NCBI GenBank assembly: GCA_902802585.1
Contig: CADCMR010000017.1
Span: forward strand, 1-64,000
Length of the DNA stretch: 64,000 nt
Reading direction: 5' to 3'
Origin: an uncultured bacterium
Lineage (GTDB): Bacteria > Verrucomicrobiota > Lentisphaeria > Victivallales > UBA1829
Shown here: one piece after another, positions 46,106-55,519 of the stretch
Position numbering within the stretch: the first letter of the stretch is position 1
How the letters are laid out: the number at the start of each line of letters is the position of its first letter
Notes under the pieces: model-generated
Seen by the model: the letters and a program-made list of their open reading frames with translations, nothing else
Told to the model about the DNA's origin: nothing
Databases searched by the model: none
Translations under genes and position numbers: made by a program

Positions 46106-48577
46106 ATGCAGGACAGAATGGTGGTGCGCGGAGCGCGCGTTCATAACTTGAAGAATATCGACGTCGAAATTCCGCTTTATCAGATCGTCGGGATCGCGGG
46201 CGTGTCCGGGTCCGGCAAATCGTCGCTCGCGCTCGGCGTGCTGTATGCGGAGGGCTCGCGCCGTTACCTGGAATCGCTCTCGACGTACACGCGGCGGCGC
46301 ATGACGCAGGCGGCGAAGGCGCAGGTGGACGACGTGCTGTACGTGCCGGCGGCGCTGGCGTTGCACCAGCGGCCGGGCGTGCCGGGTATCCGAAGCACGT
46401 TCGGCACCGGGACGGAACTGCTCAACAGCCTGCGCCTGATGTTCTCGCGGCTCGCCTGCCACCGCTGCCCGAACGGGCATTACCACCCGCCGACGCTGGC
46501 GGTCGCGGCGGAACAGGAGCTAGTCTGCCCGGAGTGCGGCGAGAAGTTCTTCCCGCCGGGCGCGGAGGAACTGGCGTTCAACAGCCAGGGCGCGTGCCGG
46601 AAGTGTGACGGGACGGGCGTCGTGAATGTGGTGGACGAATCCACGTTGGTGCCGGACGAATCGCTGACGATCGACGAGGGCGCGGTGCGTCCGTGGCAGA
46701 CGCTCATGTGGTCGCTGATGAAGGACATCGCGCGCGAACTCGGCGTGCGGACTGACGTGCCGTTCCGCGAGCTGACTGCGAAGGAGCGCGACATCGTGTT
46801 CCACGGACCGCCCGTCAAACAGCACATGATCTACCAGAACCGCACCAACGGGGCGGCTGGCGAGATGGATTTCACTTATTTCAACGCCACATACACGGTG
46901 GAAAACGCGCTCGCGAAGGTCAAGGACGAAAACGGGATGAAACGTGTGGAGAAGTTTCTGCGCCAGAGCGTGTGCCCGGAGTGCGGCGGCTCGAGGCTGT
47001 CCGACAGGGCGCGCGCCCCGCGTCTGCGCGACGTCTCCCTCGCCGACGTGTGCCGCATGACGCTGTCTGAGTTGATGGATTGGGTGGGCGGCGTGCCCGG
47101 TTCCCTGCCGGAACCGATGCGTCCGATGGCGGAAAGCATCTGCGAATCGTTTTTCTCCGCCGCGAAACGACTGATCGACCTCGGGCTGGACTACCTCACG
47201 CTCGACCGCGCGGCATCCACGCTCTCCACAGGCGAACGCCAGCGCATGCAGCTGGCGCGGGCGGTCCGCAACCGGACGACAGGCGTGCTGTACGTGCTGG
47301 ACGAACCGAGCATCGGGCTGCATCCTGCGAACATCGAGGGGCTGAAAGGCGTGATGCGCGACCTTATCGCCGACGGGAACTCCGTGATCCTGGTCGATCA
47401 CGACACTCAGATCCTGTCCGAGGCGGACTACCTCATTGAGATGGGACCGAACGCGGGCGCGGACGGCGGACGCGTGATCGCCGAGGGACCGATTGAAACG
47501 GTCCTGCACTTGAAGGCGTCCAAGATCGCACCGTTCCTGACCGGGTGCGCGAAATTGACCCGGAAAAAAGCCGGTGGAGCGCTGTTCGAGAATGGCAGAA
47601 TCCACCTCGAAACAAAGCAGATCTATACGGTGAAGCCATTGCGCGTCGACATCCCGAAGGGACGGCTTACGGTCGTGACAGGTGTGTCCGGGTCCGGCAA
47701 GACGACGCTCATTCTGGAGAGCCTGATTCCGGCGCTGGAGGCAGCGACGGGGCAGGGGCGGGCGCCGGACCACATCATGACGGTCGAACCGGACGGCATC
47801 CGCCAGGTTAAGCTCATCGACGCCACGCCCATCGGCATCAACGTGCGTTCGACCGTGGCGACGTACGCGAACGTCCATGACGAACTGCGGAAGATTTTCG
47901 CGCGGACACCCGAGGCGAAAGCGCACGGGTTCAAGGCGGGCGATTTCAGCTACAATACCGGGAAACTCCGCTGTCCGGTCTGCGACGGCACGGGCGAAAT
48001 CAATCTTGACGTGCAGTTCCTGCCGGATGTCGACATCCCGTGTCCCTCGTGCCGCGGGTCGCGTTACGGAAAGGAGGCTGGCGCGGTGCGTCTCGCCGGG
48101 AAGAACGGCGAATCGCGCACGATGCCGGAGCTGATGGACATGGACATCCATTCCGCGCTGGAATTCTGCAAGGGCATGAAACTGGTGTATGAACGCATGA
48201 AGACGCTCGACGACCTCGGGCTGGGCTACCTGACGCTCGGCGAGGAGACGCCGAGCCTGTCCGGCGGCGAGGCGCAGCGGTTGAAGCTTTCCGGCGAGAT
48301 CGGGCGCGGTCAGGATGACGCCATGTTCGTCTTCGACGAGCCGACGATCGGGCTGCATCCGCTGGACGTGCAGACACTGCTTGATGTGTTCCAGAAGCTC
48401 ATCGACCGCGGCGCGACGGTCGTCGTGATCGAGCACGACCTCGACGTGATCCGCAATGCGGACTATGTGATCGACATGGGACCGGGCGGCGGCGAGGCGG
48501 GCGGCAGGATCGTTGCGTGCGGCACGCCGGACGAGATTCGGCGGTGCAAGGAAAGCCGGACCGGCGGATTCCTCTGA
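46106..48577 (+). CDS. UvrA paralogue lacking the UvrB-binding insert
   Basis: An 823-residue double ABC ATPase preceded by AGGAGA. Two Walker A motifs (GVSGSGKSS near 35 and GVSGSGKTT near 530), two signatures (LSTGERQRMQLARAV and LSGGEAQRLKLSGEI) and two Walker B (VLDEPSIGLHP, VFDEPTIGLHP) are intact. Zn-type cysteines occur in CHRC...CPECG, CRKCDGTG, CPECGG and CPVCDGTG. It is over 100 residues shorter than housekeeping UvrA: it runs from ARLACHRC almost directly to AFNSQGACRKCDG, where UvrA normally carries the UvrB-binding domain. Such UvrA2-like proteins are linked to DNA-damage tolerance or drug resistance. No uvrB or uvrC is nearby. Confidence 0.88.
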   Translation: MQDRMVVRGARVHNLKNIDVEIPLYQIVGIAGVSGSGKSSLALGVLYAEGSRRYLESLSTYTRRRMTQAAKAQVDDVLYVPAALALHQRPGVPGIRSTFGTGTELLNSLRLMFSRLACHRCPNGHYHPPTLAVAAEQELVCPECGEKFFPPGAEELAFNSQGACRKCDGTGVVNVVDESTLVPDESLTIDEGAVRPWQTLMWSLMKDIARELGVRTDVPFRELTAKERDIVFHGPPVKQHMIYQNRTNGAAGEMDFTYFNATYTVENALAKVKDENGMKRVEKFLRQSVCPECGGSRLSDRARAPRLRDVSLADVCRMTLSELMDWVGGVPGSLPEPMRPMAESICESFFSAAKRLIDLGLDYLTLDRAASTLSTGERQRMQLARAVRNRTTGVLYVLDEPSIGLHPANIEGLKGVMRDLIADGNSVILVDHDTQILSEADYLIEMGPNAGADGGRVIAEGPIETVLHLKASKIAPFLTGCAKLTRKKAGGALFENGRIHLETKQIYTVKPLRVDIPKGRLTVVTGVSGSGKTTLILESLIPALEAATGQGRAPDHIMTVEPDGIRQVKLIDATPIGINVRSTVATYANVHDELRKIFARTPEAKAHGFKAGDFSYNTGKLRCPVCDGTGEINLDVQFLPDVDIPCPSCRGSRYGKEAGAVRLAGKNGESRTMPELMDMDIHSALEFCKGMKLVYERMKTLDDLGLGYLTLGEETPSLSGGEAQRLKLSGEIGRGQDDAMFVFDEPTIGLHPLDVQTLLDVFQKLIDRGATVVVIEHDLDVIRNADYVIDMGPGGGEAGGRIVACGTPDEIRRCKESRTGGFL

Positions 48578-48621
48578 GTTTGCTGAGTTTTGAGGATCAT
48601 TCCTTTTTTCTACATATACAC

Positions 48622-48650
48622 TTGTAATTCAGAGAAAACAAACCTATATT
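48622..48650 (+). promoter_or_regulatory. Promoter of the GH2 gene
   Basis: TTGTAA (48622-48627) and TATATT (48645-48650) are 17 bases apart. The start predicted near 48657 excludes the ATG at 48651 and supports ATG 48705. Confidence 0.6.
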
Positions 48651-48704
48651 ATGGGGAACAGTATCAACTGGCTTGAACCCGCTAAAACCAGGAAAGGCTC
48701 CCCG

Positions 48705-51700
48705 ATGAAAACAACGTCCGCCGCTTCCATGACCTTCCCCGCCCGTTCCTTTTTCCGTATGTTCGCCATCATGCTCTGCGCGGCGCTTTGCCTGTGCGGA
48801 ACATTTTTATATGCAAATGACGCCAGACCTGGATACGCATGGAATCTGGGCATGAACGTCGACTGGAAGTTCTCGAAGGCGAAGGGCGCGACGTTCCCGC
48901 TCGCGGACGCCCTGAAGGGCATGGAGAAGGACGGGAAGCAGTTCTATGACGTCGACTACGACGATTCGGACTGGCAGACCGTCAGCGTGCCGCACGCGGT
49001 CAACGCGGACGATTCCTTCGACTCGCTGATCGCGGACGCGGGCGAACAGGACCTCTACCGCGGTTTCATGTTCTACCGGAAGAAGATCAAGATCGAGTCC
49101 TACTACAGGGAGGTGAAAAAGTATTTTCTGGAGTTCGAAAGCGTCCGCCAGACGATTTATCTGTACGTGAACGGCGAGTTCGCGGGATACTACGAAGCGG
49201 GCGTCGCGCCCGCCGGATTCGACATCACGCCGTGGATCAGGAAAGGCGAAAACCTGATCGCGGTCGCCACGGACAACACCTCGTCGCGCGGGATGACAAG
49301 TTATGTGCGGGAGACCCGGCCCGGCCACACGCCCGGCGACAATTCGGGCGAGGGCTTCCAGTGGAACCAGAAGGATTTCAACCCCGTGCAGGGCGGCATC
49401 ACGGGCAACGTGATCCTGCACATGAAGCCGTCCATATACTTCACGCTGCCGCTGTACAACAACCTGAAGACCGTCGGCACGTACATCACCGCGTCCGACT
49501 TCGATTTCGAGGAGAAATCCGCCGTGATCACCGTCCGGGCCGAGGTCCGCAACGAATCCGGTGCCGCTGCCGATCTCCGCGTCAGATGTATGATCGATCA
49601 TCCTGTAAGCGGGACTCTGGGACTCGTCATGGAAAAATTTACCAGCGAGCCAGTCCGCGTCCCGGCCGCGAAGGACGCGGGAAAGGTCTTCCCGACCGCG
49701 GTCGAGTCCGATGTTTACGGCCGTGATCCCGCGCCGACCGGAGTCCATTCGCCCGAAACGACCGTGATCGAGTTCAAACAGAAAGTCACCGGGTTGAAGT
49801 TCTGGTCGCCGGAAACCCCGGAACTCTACGGGATCAGGCTCTGGCTGTGGAACGGCGACGAGCTCGTCGAGGAGTACCGGCTCCGGACCGGATTCCGCAA
49901 GGTCGAGTACGACCGAGCACGCGGAGGACTCCTGATCAACGGGCGTCCGTACTATCTGAAAGGCTACGCGCAGCGTTCCACCGACGAGTGGGCGGTGATC
50001 GGCGTGGCAAACCAGTGGCTCCACGACTTCGACGCCGCGCTGGTCCGTGAGTCCGGCGCGAACTACATCCGCTGGATGCACGTCGCCCCGAAGCCCGCCG
50101 CGATCCGCTCCTGCGATAAGTACGGCATCGTGTCCGTATGTCCCGCCGGCGACAAGGAAAAAGACATCGAGGGCCGCGCCTGGAACCAGCGCGTCGAGGC
50201 CATGCGCGACGCCATCATCTACTTCCGCAATTCGCCGTCCGTGCTCTTCTGGGAGGCGGGCAACAACGAGATCACGCCCGCTCACATGCGCGAGATGACC
50301 GCGCTGAAACGCCGCCTCGATCCCGACGGCGGACGCTTCATAGGCTGCCGCACGATCTCCTCGCCGGAACAGGTCGCCGAGGCGGAATGGGTCGGCACCA
50401 TGATCTACCGCCATGGCGCGAAGGCGCTCGAATCCATGAAGAAGATCGGGAAGTTCATGCCGATCCTGGAGACCGAATACAAGCGTGACGAATCGCCCCG
50501 CCGTGCCTGGGACCGCTACTCGCCGCCGGACTACGACTACGTGAACAAGTGGCTCGGCCCCGGCGCGAAGAAGACGGACGGCTACGACGTGTGGGACGCC
50601 ACGCAGGAGGACCTGAGCCGCACGCTCGCCGACCGCATCGACGGGTATTCGTATTTCTACGACAACCGCGTGACCGGAGCGGACACGGGCACATACTCCG
50701 GCGCGGCCATGATGGTCTGGTCCGACTCCAACATGCACGGTCGCAACGCCGGTTCCGAGAACTGCCGCACCTCCGGTCGCGTGGACCCGGTCCGCATCCC
50801 GAAGGGGACGTTCTACGCCGTGCAGGTGTACCATTCCGAGGTACCGAAGGTGAAGATCGTCGGCCACTGGAACTACCCCGCGCTCACCGACACGAATTAT
50901 TTCTATCAGGAACGCAAAAACGACGGCACGTACATGAAGCATACCGGGAACCTGCTCCGGCGCGACCCGACGAAGAAGAGCGTCTACGCCGTCGCCGCGA
51001 AGTGCGACAAGGTCGAGCTCGTCGTGAACGGGAAAAAAGTCTCCGAATGCACGAAGCCGCGCGACGGATTCGTGTATGATTTCCCGAACGTCGACGTCAC
51101 GCAGTCCGGCGTGGTGGAGGCCGTGGCGTGGGCGAACGGCAGGATCGTCGCCCGCGACCGCATCGAAAGCGCCGGACCCGCCGCCGGGATCCGCCTCACG
51201 CCCGTAACCGGCCCCAGCGGTTTCTTTGCGGACGGCGCGGACATCGCGTTCTTCGACGTCGCCGTGGTCGACGACAAGGGACGCGTCTGCCCGTGCGATT
51301 CCCGACGGATCGACTTCACGCTCGAAGGTCCCGGCGTCTTCCTCGGCGGCTACAATTCCGGCAAGTTCGGCAAGGAATCCGTCATCCACAAGAATTATGT
51401 GTTCGCGGAATGCGGCGTGAACCGGGTGTTCGTCCGCGCCACACGCGAGAAGGGCAAGATCACGCTCAAGGCGCGTTCCGCCGCAATCGACACCCCGGAC
51501 ATGAAGTCGCCCGCGTTCGAAGCGGAGGCGACGATCGAGGCACGCGCCGCCGATCTGTCGGACGGCGGGTTCGGCTCGTATAACGATGAAATCCCGCCCG
51601 GCCGTTTCAAGCCCGTCGAATACGTCGCCGCGTCCGGGTCCGGTCCCGCGCCCGTGCTGGACGATCCGAACGCAAGGTCCTGCGCGGTCTACGTCGGCTC

Positions 51701-52085
51701 GAAGCCGGTTGAGTTCCCGACCTATTGCAAGCCGTTCCGCCCCGATTCCGCCACGGGCGTCGTCTGTCCCATCCTCACCGTGCTGGATGAACTGATCAAA
51801 CAGGGCGTACCTGTAAGTTACAAGATGATATTCGGCCGCGAATCGCCGATCCCGCAGCTCAAGTACGCCCGGGGCCGCATCTATGTGGTGAAAGCCGGAA
51901 AACGCACGCTCTACCTCGCTGAAGGATTCACCGAGATATTCCTCGACGACGGTTCGGAATCCAGCCTGACCAACTTCGAGTTCGAAGTGCGGAGTCTCGA
52001 ATTCATCGGCGAGCTCAGCGCCGTACTCGCGTTCCTCCCGGTCAAGACCGACTTCGCGGAGAACGTCATCTACATCACCCCGTGA
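48705..52085 (+). CDS. Large secreted glycoside hydrolase family 2 (beta-galactosidase-like)
   Basis: An 1,126-residue protein; ATG 48705 follows AGGAAAGG. Signal peptide ~residues 18-37 (MFAIMLCAALCLCGTFLYAN). The GH2 sugar-binding jelly roll follows (DSDWQTVSVPHAVN, YLYVNGEFAGYYEAG), then the immunoglobulin-like domain, then the TIM barrel (LLINGRPYYLKGYAQRST). The acid/base candidate is Glu522 in GNNE and the nucleophile candidate Glu591 in LETEYK. Residues ~770-1,000 look like DUF4982/Big-type beta-sandwiches. The last ~120 residues (MIFGRESPIPQLKYARGRIY onward) are unassigned. It likely cleaves beta-galactosides or related glycans outside the cytoplasm. The specificity is unknown. Confidence 0.88.
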   Translation: MKTTSAASMTFPARSFFRMFAIMLCAALCLCGTFLYANDARPGYAWNLGMNVDWKFSKAKGATFPLADALKGMEKDGKQFYDVDYDDSDWQTVSVPHAVNADDSFDSLIADAGEQDLYRGFMFYRKKIKIESYYREVKKYFLEFESVRQTIYLYVNGEFAGYYEAGVAPAGFDITPWIRKGENLIAVATDNTSSRGMTSYVRETRPGHTPGDNSGEGFQWNQKDFNPVQGGITGNVILHMKPSIYFTLPLYNNLKTVGTYITASDFDFEEKSAVITVRAEVRNESGAAADLRVRCMIDHPVSGTLGLVMEKFTSEPVRVPAAKDAGKVFPTAVESDVYGRDPAPTGVHSPETTVIEFKQKVTGLKFWSPETPELYGIRLWLWNGDELVEEYRLRTGFRKVEYDRARGGLLINGRPYYLKGYAQRSTDEWAVIGVANQWLHDFDAALVRESGANYIRWMHVAPKPAAIRSCDKYGIVSVCPAGDKEKDIEGRAWNQRVEAMRDAIIYFRNSPSVLFWEAGNNEITPAHMREMTALKRRLDPDGGRFIGCRTISSPEQVAEAEWVGTMIYRHGAKALESMKKIGKFMPILETEYKRDESPRRAWDRYSPPDYDYVNKWLGPGAKKTDGYDVWDATQEDLSRTLADRIDGYSYFYDNRVTGADTGTYSGAAMMVWSDSNMHGRNAGSENCRTSGRVDPVRIPKGTFYAVQVYHSEVPKVKIVGHWNYPALTDTNYFYQERKNDGTYMKHTGNLLRRDPTKKSVYAVAAKCDKVELVVNGKKVSECTKPRDGFVYDFPNVDVTQSGVVEAVAWANGRIVARDRIESAGPAAGIRLTPVTGPSGFFADGADIAFFDVAVVDDKGRVCPCDSRRIDFTLEGPGVFLGGYNSGKFGKESVIHKNYVFAECGVNRVFVRATREKGKITLKARSAAIDTPDMKSPAFEAEATIEARAADLSDGGFGSYNDEIPPGRFKPVEYVAASGSGPAPVLDDPNARSCAVYVGSKPVEFPTYCKPFRPDSATGVVCPILTVLDELIKQGVPVSYKMIFGRESPIPQLKYARGRIYVVKAGKRTLYLAEGFTEIFLDDGSESSLTNFEFEVRSLEFIGELSAVLAFLPVKTDFAENVIYITP

Positions 52086-52102
52086 GAAGAACAAGTCTTC
52101 TC
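52084..52102. terminator. Hairpin between convergent genes
   Basis: A perfect 7-bp stem GAGAAGA/TCTTCTC with a 5-base loop overlaps the GH2 stop. No T run follows, so it may act as a bidirectional stop or 3'-end protector only. Confidence 0.35.
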
Positions 52103-52122
52103 CCTCGGCAGTGTCCGGCTGA

Positions 52123-53229
52123 TTACTTTTTGACTTCGGCGGAAGCCGATTTCGTTTCGGAGGGGGCGTCCAGGAGTGATTTGATGAGCTTTTCGAGTTC
52201 GTCCAGACTGTCGCCGGATTCGAAACGCTTCACGACCTTGCCATTGCGGTCGACGAGGAATTTCGTGAAGTTCCAGCGGATGTCCGCCTTGTTCGTTTCC
52301 TCCTTCAGGAACTTGTAAAGCGGAATCTGCTTTTCGCCGTTCACGTCGCACTTCGTCATCCGCGGGAACGTGGTGCTGTAGCGCGAGGTGCAGAACGTGT
52401 TGATCTCCTCGTCGCTGCCGGGCGCCTGCCCGCCGAACTGGTTGCAGGGGATGTCGATGAGCTCGAAGCCCTTGCCGTTGTATTCCTTGTAAATCTTTTC
52501 GAGCTGCGTGTACTGCTGCGTGAATCCGCAGCGCGTGGCAGTGTTCACCACGAGCACGACCTTGCCCTTGAAATCGGCGGTCTTTACATCCTTGCCGTCC
52601 CAGGATTTGAGTTCAAAACCATAGAAACCGGATGCCGCCGCGTCTTTTGTGACGGTGAGCGTGGATTCGATCCAGCCGGCGATCTCCTTGTCCGCCTGGC
52701 GGACGTTTGCGCCGCGAATGGCTTTCGCGGGAAGCACGGATTTTGCTTTCTCCGCAATCTTCTTCGTGTCGCGTTCGCAGTTCTGCATGCCGCCGCTGCC
52801 GTAGGTGAAGAACGGGACCACGGTCTTTCCCGCGAGGTCGGCGGAGGCGAGGAAGCTTGCCGCCGGCGGCGCGATCGTGCCGAACCAGTTCGGGGAGCCG
52901 ATGAAGATGACATCATATTTCTTGAAGTCGACGGGATCATTTGCGAGTTCGATGCGGACGCCGTCGCGGATTTCCTTCTGCGCCTGCGTCAGACATGCGT
53001 TGTAGTCCTTCGGATAAGCGTTTTTCGGCTTGATCTCAAGCAGTTCGCCGCCGGTTGCCTTCTGAATCTGTTCGGCGGCGTATTTCGTGTTCCCGGATTC
53101 GCTCCAGGTGTAATACGCTACGAGAATGCGGCTGGATTTCACAGATGCCTTTTCGGGCGCATCCGCGGCGAACGAGCTGAGCACAGCGAACGCGGCGAAC
53201 GTAATGGCGACCATTTTTTTGAACAACAT
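52123..53229 (-). CDS. Exported flavodoxin - glutathione peroxidase fusion
   Basis: A 368-residue protein; ATG 53229 follows AGGAGG by five bases. A signal peptide (AITFAAFAVLSSFAADA) precedes two domains. Residues ~34-190 are flavodoxin-like (ILVAYYTWSESGNTKYAAEQI, FIGSPNWFGTIAPPAASFL, PFFTYGSGG). Residues ~202-345 are a Cys-type glutathione peroxidase: Cys234 in NTATRCGFTQQY, Gln268 in NQFGGQAPGS, Trp319-Asn320 in WNFTKFLVDRNG, and a probable resolving Cys280, as in thioredoxin-dependent enzymes. It would detoxify peroxides in the envelope, perhaps with electrons from the flavin domain (inference). It has its own promoter. Confidence 0.88.
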   Translation of the reverse strand: MLFKKMVAITFAAFAVLSSFAADAPEKASVKSSRILVAYYTWSESGNTKYAAEQIQKATGGELLEIKPKNAYPKDYNACLTQAQKEIRDGVRIELANDPVDFKKYDVIFIGSPNWFGTIAPPAASFLASADLAGKTVVPFFTYGSGGMQNCERDTKKIAEKAKSVLPAKAIRGANVRQADKEIAGWIESTLTVTKDAAASGFYGFELKSWDGKDVKTADFKGKVVLVVNTATRCGFTQQYTQLEKIYKEYNGKGFELIDIPCNQFGGQAPGSDEEINTFCTSRYSTTFPRMTKCDVNGEKQIPLYKFLKEETNKADIRWNFTKFLVDRNGKVVKRFESGDSLDELEKLIKSLLDAPSETKSASAEVKK

Positions 53230-53278
53230 AACAACCTCCTGTTTTGGTGAAAGATGCGGCAAAATAGCCGACTAAATT

Positions 53279-53306
53279 AATATACTTTCATTCGTGGCGA
53301 TTTCAA
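53279..53306 (-). promoter_or_regulatory. Promoter of the flavodoxin-peroxidase gene
   Basis: On the minus strand TTGAAA (53301-53306) and TATATT (53279-53284) are 16 bases apart, 50 bases before the ATG. Confidence 0.65.
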
Positions 53307-53370
53307 GTGAAAAATGAAACACTGCGGCGGATGAAAAAACAGACCGGGGCTGTCCGTCCGTGAAACCGGG

Positions 53371-54537
53371 TCATTTCAGCCCGGCGATGGTCTCCTCGTA
53401 GATGGAGATCAGCTTCGGATACGTGAATCCCTCCAGGACTTTTTCGCGTCCTTTCCGCCCCATTTCCGGCAGCTGTGCGCGCTTTTCATAGCTTTCCGCC
53501 AGGCGTTCCGCCAGTTCGCCGCTCTGCTCCGAACGGAACCGCCAGCCGTTGACGCCCTGGTCGATCAGGTCGGGATCGACCGCGTCGCTCTGGATGACCG
53601 GGGTACCCGCCGCCCACGACTCCACGATCACCGCGCCGGAGTTCATGAAGCGGACCGGCGCGAGCATCACGTCGGAGGTCTTCAGGAAGCCGATCACGTC
53701 GGCGCGCGGGATCATGCCGGTGAAGACGACGCGGTCTTCGAGTCCGGCGTCATGGATTGCCGACTTCATCCCTTCGAGGAATTCCGGTTCGTAGTCGCTT
53801 CGACCGACGACGGCGAGAATGGAGCCCGGCATTTTCGGCGCGGCCTCGATAAACGCCTTGACCGCGATGTCCTGCCCCTTGATCCGGGAGACGCGCCCGA
53901 GCACGAGAAACACCATCGCGTCCTCCACGATGCCGTAACGCTTCCGGAACGCCGCCCGGTCGACCTCGGCCTCGTATTCCGACGTCTCCACGGGAACAGG
54001 CGAGAAGGAAACGTGTGGATTATAGCGGCGGAAGACGTCCATTTCACGGTTCGAGATCGCGAAAATGTGGCTGCATTTTTTGAAAAGCCTCTGCCGCGTC
54101 CGGCTCGGTGTGTACTGTTTCAGGCAGTTCGGATCGATCTTTCCGGTCTTTTTCTGAATCTCGGCGTAGTCAAGCAGGTCGAACGAGCAGAGGATGAACG
54201 GAATACCGCGGATCTTCGATGCGAGCAGCGCCAGCATGTTGTTGTGGTTCAGCGCGGGAAACGCCATCACCGCGTCGAAATCGCCGAAAAGGATCCGGAA
54301 AAAGATCCCCGGCATGAACGTGTCGCGTCCGATGTTCGGCAGGCGGTTCCGAACATCCAGCAGACGCCGCACGGAGAATGCACCGATGTTTTCCTTTTTC
54401 GGTGTTTCGGGAAGACGCCTCGGGGTGAACACTGTCACCCTGTGACGTTTCGAGAGTTCCTGCGCCTGGAAATAGAGATTGGTTTCCGCGCCTCCCACTT
54501 CGGGATAAAACCGGTTAAGGACTAAGGCGATCTTCAT
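53371..54537 (-). CDS. GT4-family glycosyltransferase
   Basis: A 388-residue protein with a GT-B fold. The acceptor half opens MKIALVLNRFYPEVGGAETN, the typical family start with GGAE. The donor half has FLVLGRVSRIKGQDIAVKAF, VVGRSDYEPEFLEGM, VVFTGMIPRADVIGFLKTSD and a nucleotide-sugar E-x7-E-like region SGAVIVESWAAGTPVI. It transfers a sugar from an activated donor to an envelope glycan, glycolipid or protein; donor and acceptor cannot be read. Single gene with its own promoter; no polysaccharide cluster around it. Confidence 0.9.
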   Translation of the reverse strand: MKIALVLNRFYPEVGGAETNLYFQAQELSKRHRVTVFTPRRLPETPKKENIGAFSVRRLLDVRNRLPNIGRDTFMPGIFFRILFGDFDAVMAFPALNHNNMLALLASKIRGIPFILCSFDLLDYAEIQKKTGKIDPNCLKQYTPSRTRQRLFKKCSHIFAISNREMDVFRRYNPHVSFSPVPVETSEYEAEVDRAAFRKRYGIVEDAMVFLVLGRVSRIKGQDIAVKAFIEAAPKMPGSILAVVGRSDYEPEFLEGMKSAIHDAGLEDRVVFTGMIPRADVIGFLKTSDVMLAPVRFMNSGAVIVESWAAGTPVIQSDAVDPDLIDQGVNGWRFRSEQSGELAERLAESYEKRAQLPEMGRKGREKVLEGFTYPKLISIYEETIAGLK

Positions 54538-54585
54538 GCTGCGTGATCCGTTTGTCGACTGGTTGTGGTTGTTTTACTGCAAATA

Positions 54586-54614
54586 AATATAGTCCGTCCA
54601 TTATAAAAAGTCAA
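54586..54614 (-). promoter_or_regulatory. Promoter of the GT4 gene
   Basis: On the minus strand TTGACT (54609-54614) and TATATT (54586-54591) are 17 bases apart, ~50 bases before the ATG at 54537. Confidence 0.6.
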
Positions 54615-54676
54615 GAAAAGACATCCAATCTCATGGGAGGAACGACAGCGCAGGGGAACGTTTTTTCCCGGAACGG

Positions 54677-54704
54677 TTGTTTTCCGGGGAAGGTGTGCTA
54701 TATT
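54677..54704 (+). promoter_or_regulatory. Promoter of the ZIP transporter gene
   Basis: TTGTTT (54677-54682) and TATATT (54699-54704) are 16 bases apart. The start codon follows ~30 bases further. Confidence 0.5.
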
Positions 54705-54739
54705 AAAAGTCGGAAAAGGACCAAAAAGGAGTTTGGAAC

Positions 54740-55519
54740 GTGGGAAATGTCGTAATAGGACTCTTGATCCCGCTTGCCGGGACGGTCGCGGGAGCGGGAT
54801 GTGTATTCTTCATGAGGCGGGCGCTGAACGACACGCTTCAGCGCATCATGACAGGATTCGCGGCTGGCGTGATGGTGGCGGCGTCCGTGTGGAGCCTGCT
54901 GGTCCCCGCCATGGAACAGTCGGGCGATATGGGGCGGCTGTCGTTTCTTCCTGCCGTGGCGGGTTTCCTGCTCGGGATGATGTTTCTGCTGTTGCTGGAC
55001 CGCCTGACGCCGCACCTGCACCGGAACGAGACGCGCGCGGAGGGGCCGGAAAGCCGGCTTTCGCGCACGGCGAAGATGGTGCTCGCCGTGACGCTGCACA
55101 ATATCCCGGAGGGGATGGCGGTCGGCGTGGTCTACGCGGGGCTTCTTGCCGGATCGGGCGACATCACGGCGGGCGGCGCGCTCGCGCTTTCGGTTGGCAT
55201 CGCCATCCAGAATTTCCCCGAGGGGGCGATCGTTTCCATGCCGCTGCATTTCGAGGGGAAAAGCCTTACGCGGGCGTTCCTGTACGGCGGAATGTCGGGC
55301 GTCGTGGAGCCTGTCTTCGCCGTGCTGACGCTTGCCGCCGCCGGGTTCATCGTCCCCGCCATGCCGTACCTGCTGAGCTTCGCCGCCGGCGCGATGCTGT
55401 ATGTGGTGGTGGAGGAGCTGATCCCGGAGATGTCCGCGGGCAGGCACTCCGACGCGGGCGTCGTTTCGTTCGCCGCCGGATTCGCACTCATGATGGCGCT
55501 CGACGTGGCGCTGGGATGA
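54740..55519 (+). CDS. ZIP-family metal transporter (GufA-like)
   Basis: A 259-residue protein starting with GTG 54740; AAAAGGAG lies eight bases upstream. About eight hydrophobic segments are visible. The metal-binding signatures are in segment 4 (VTLHNIPEGMAVGV) and segment 5 (IAIQNFPEGAIVSMPL), with VVVEELIPE in segment 7. A His/Arg-rich loop (PHLHRNETRAEG) follows segment 3. ZIP proteins move Zn2+ or other divalent cations into the cytoplasm. Confidence 0.92.
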   Translation: MGNVVIGLLIPLAGTVAGAGCVFFMRRALNDTLQRIMTGFAAGVMVAASVWSLLVPAMEQSGDMGRLSFLPAVAGFLLGMMFLLLLDRLTPHLHRNETRAEGPESRLSRTAKMVLAVTLHNIPEGMAVGVVYAGLLAGSGDITAGGALALSVGIAIQNFPEGAIVSMPLHFEGKSLTRAFLYGGMSGVVEPVFAVLTLAAAGFIVPAMPYLLSFAAGAMLYVVVEELIPEMSAGRHSDAGVVSFAAGFALMMALDVALG

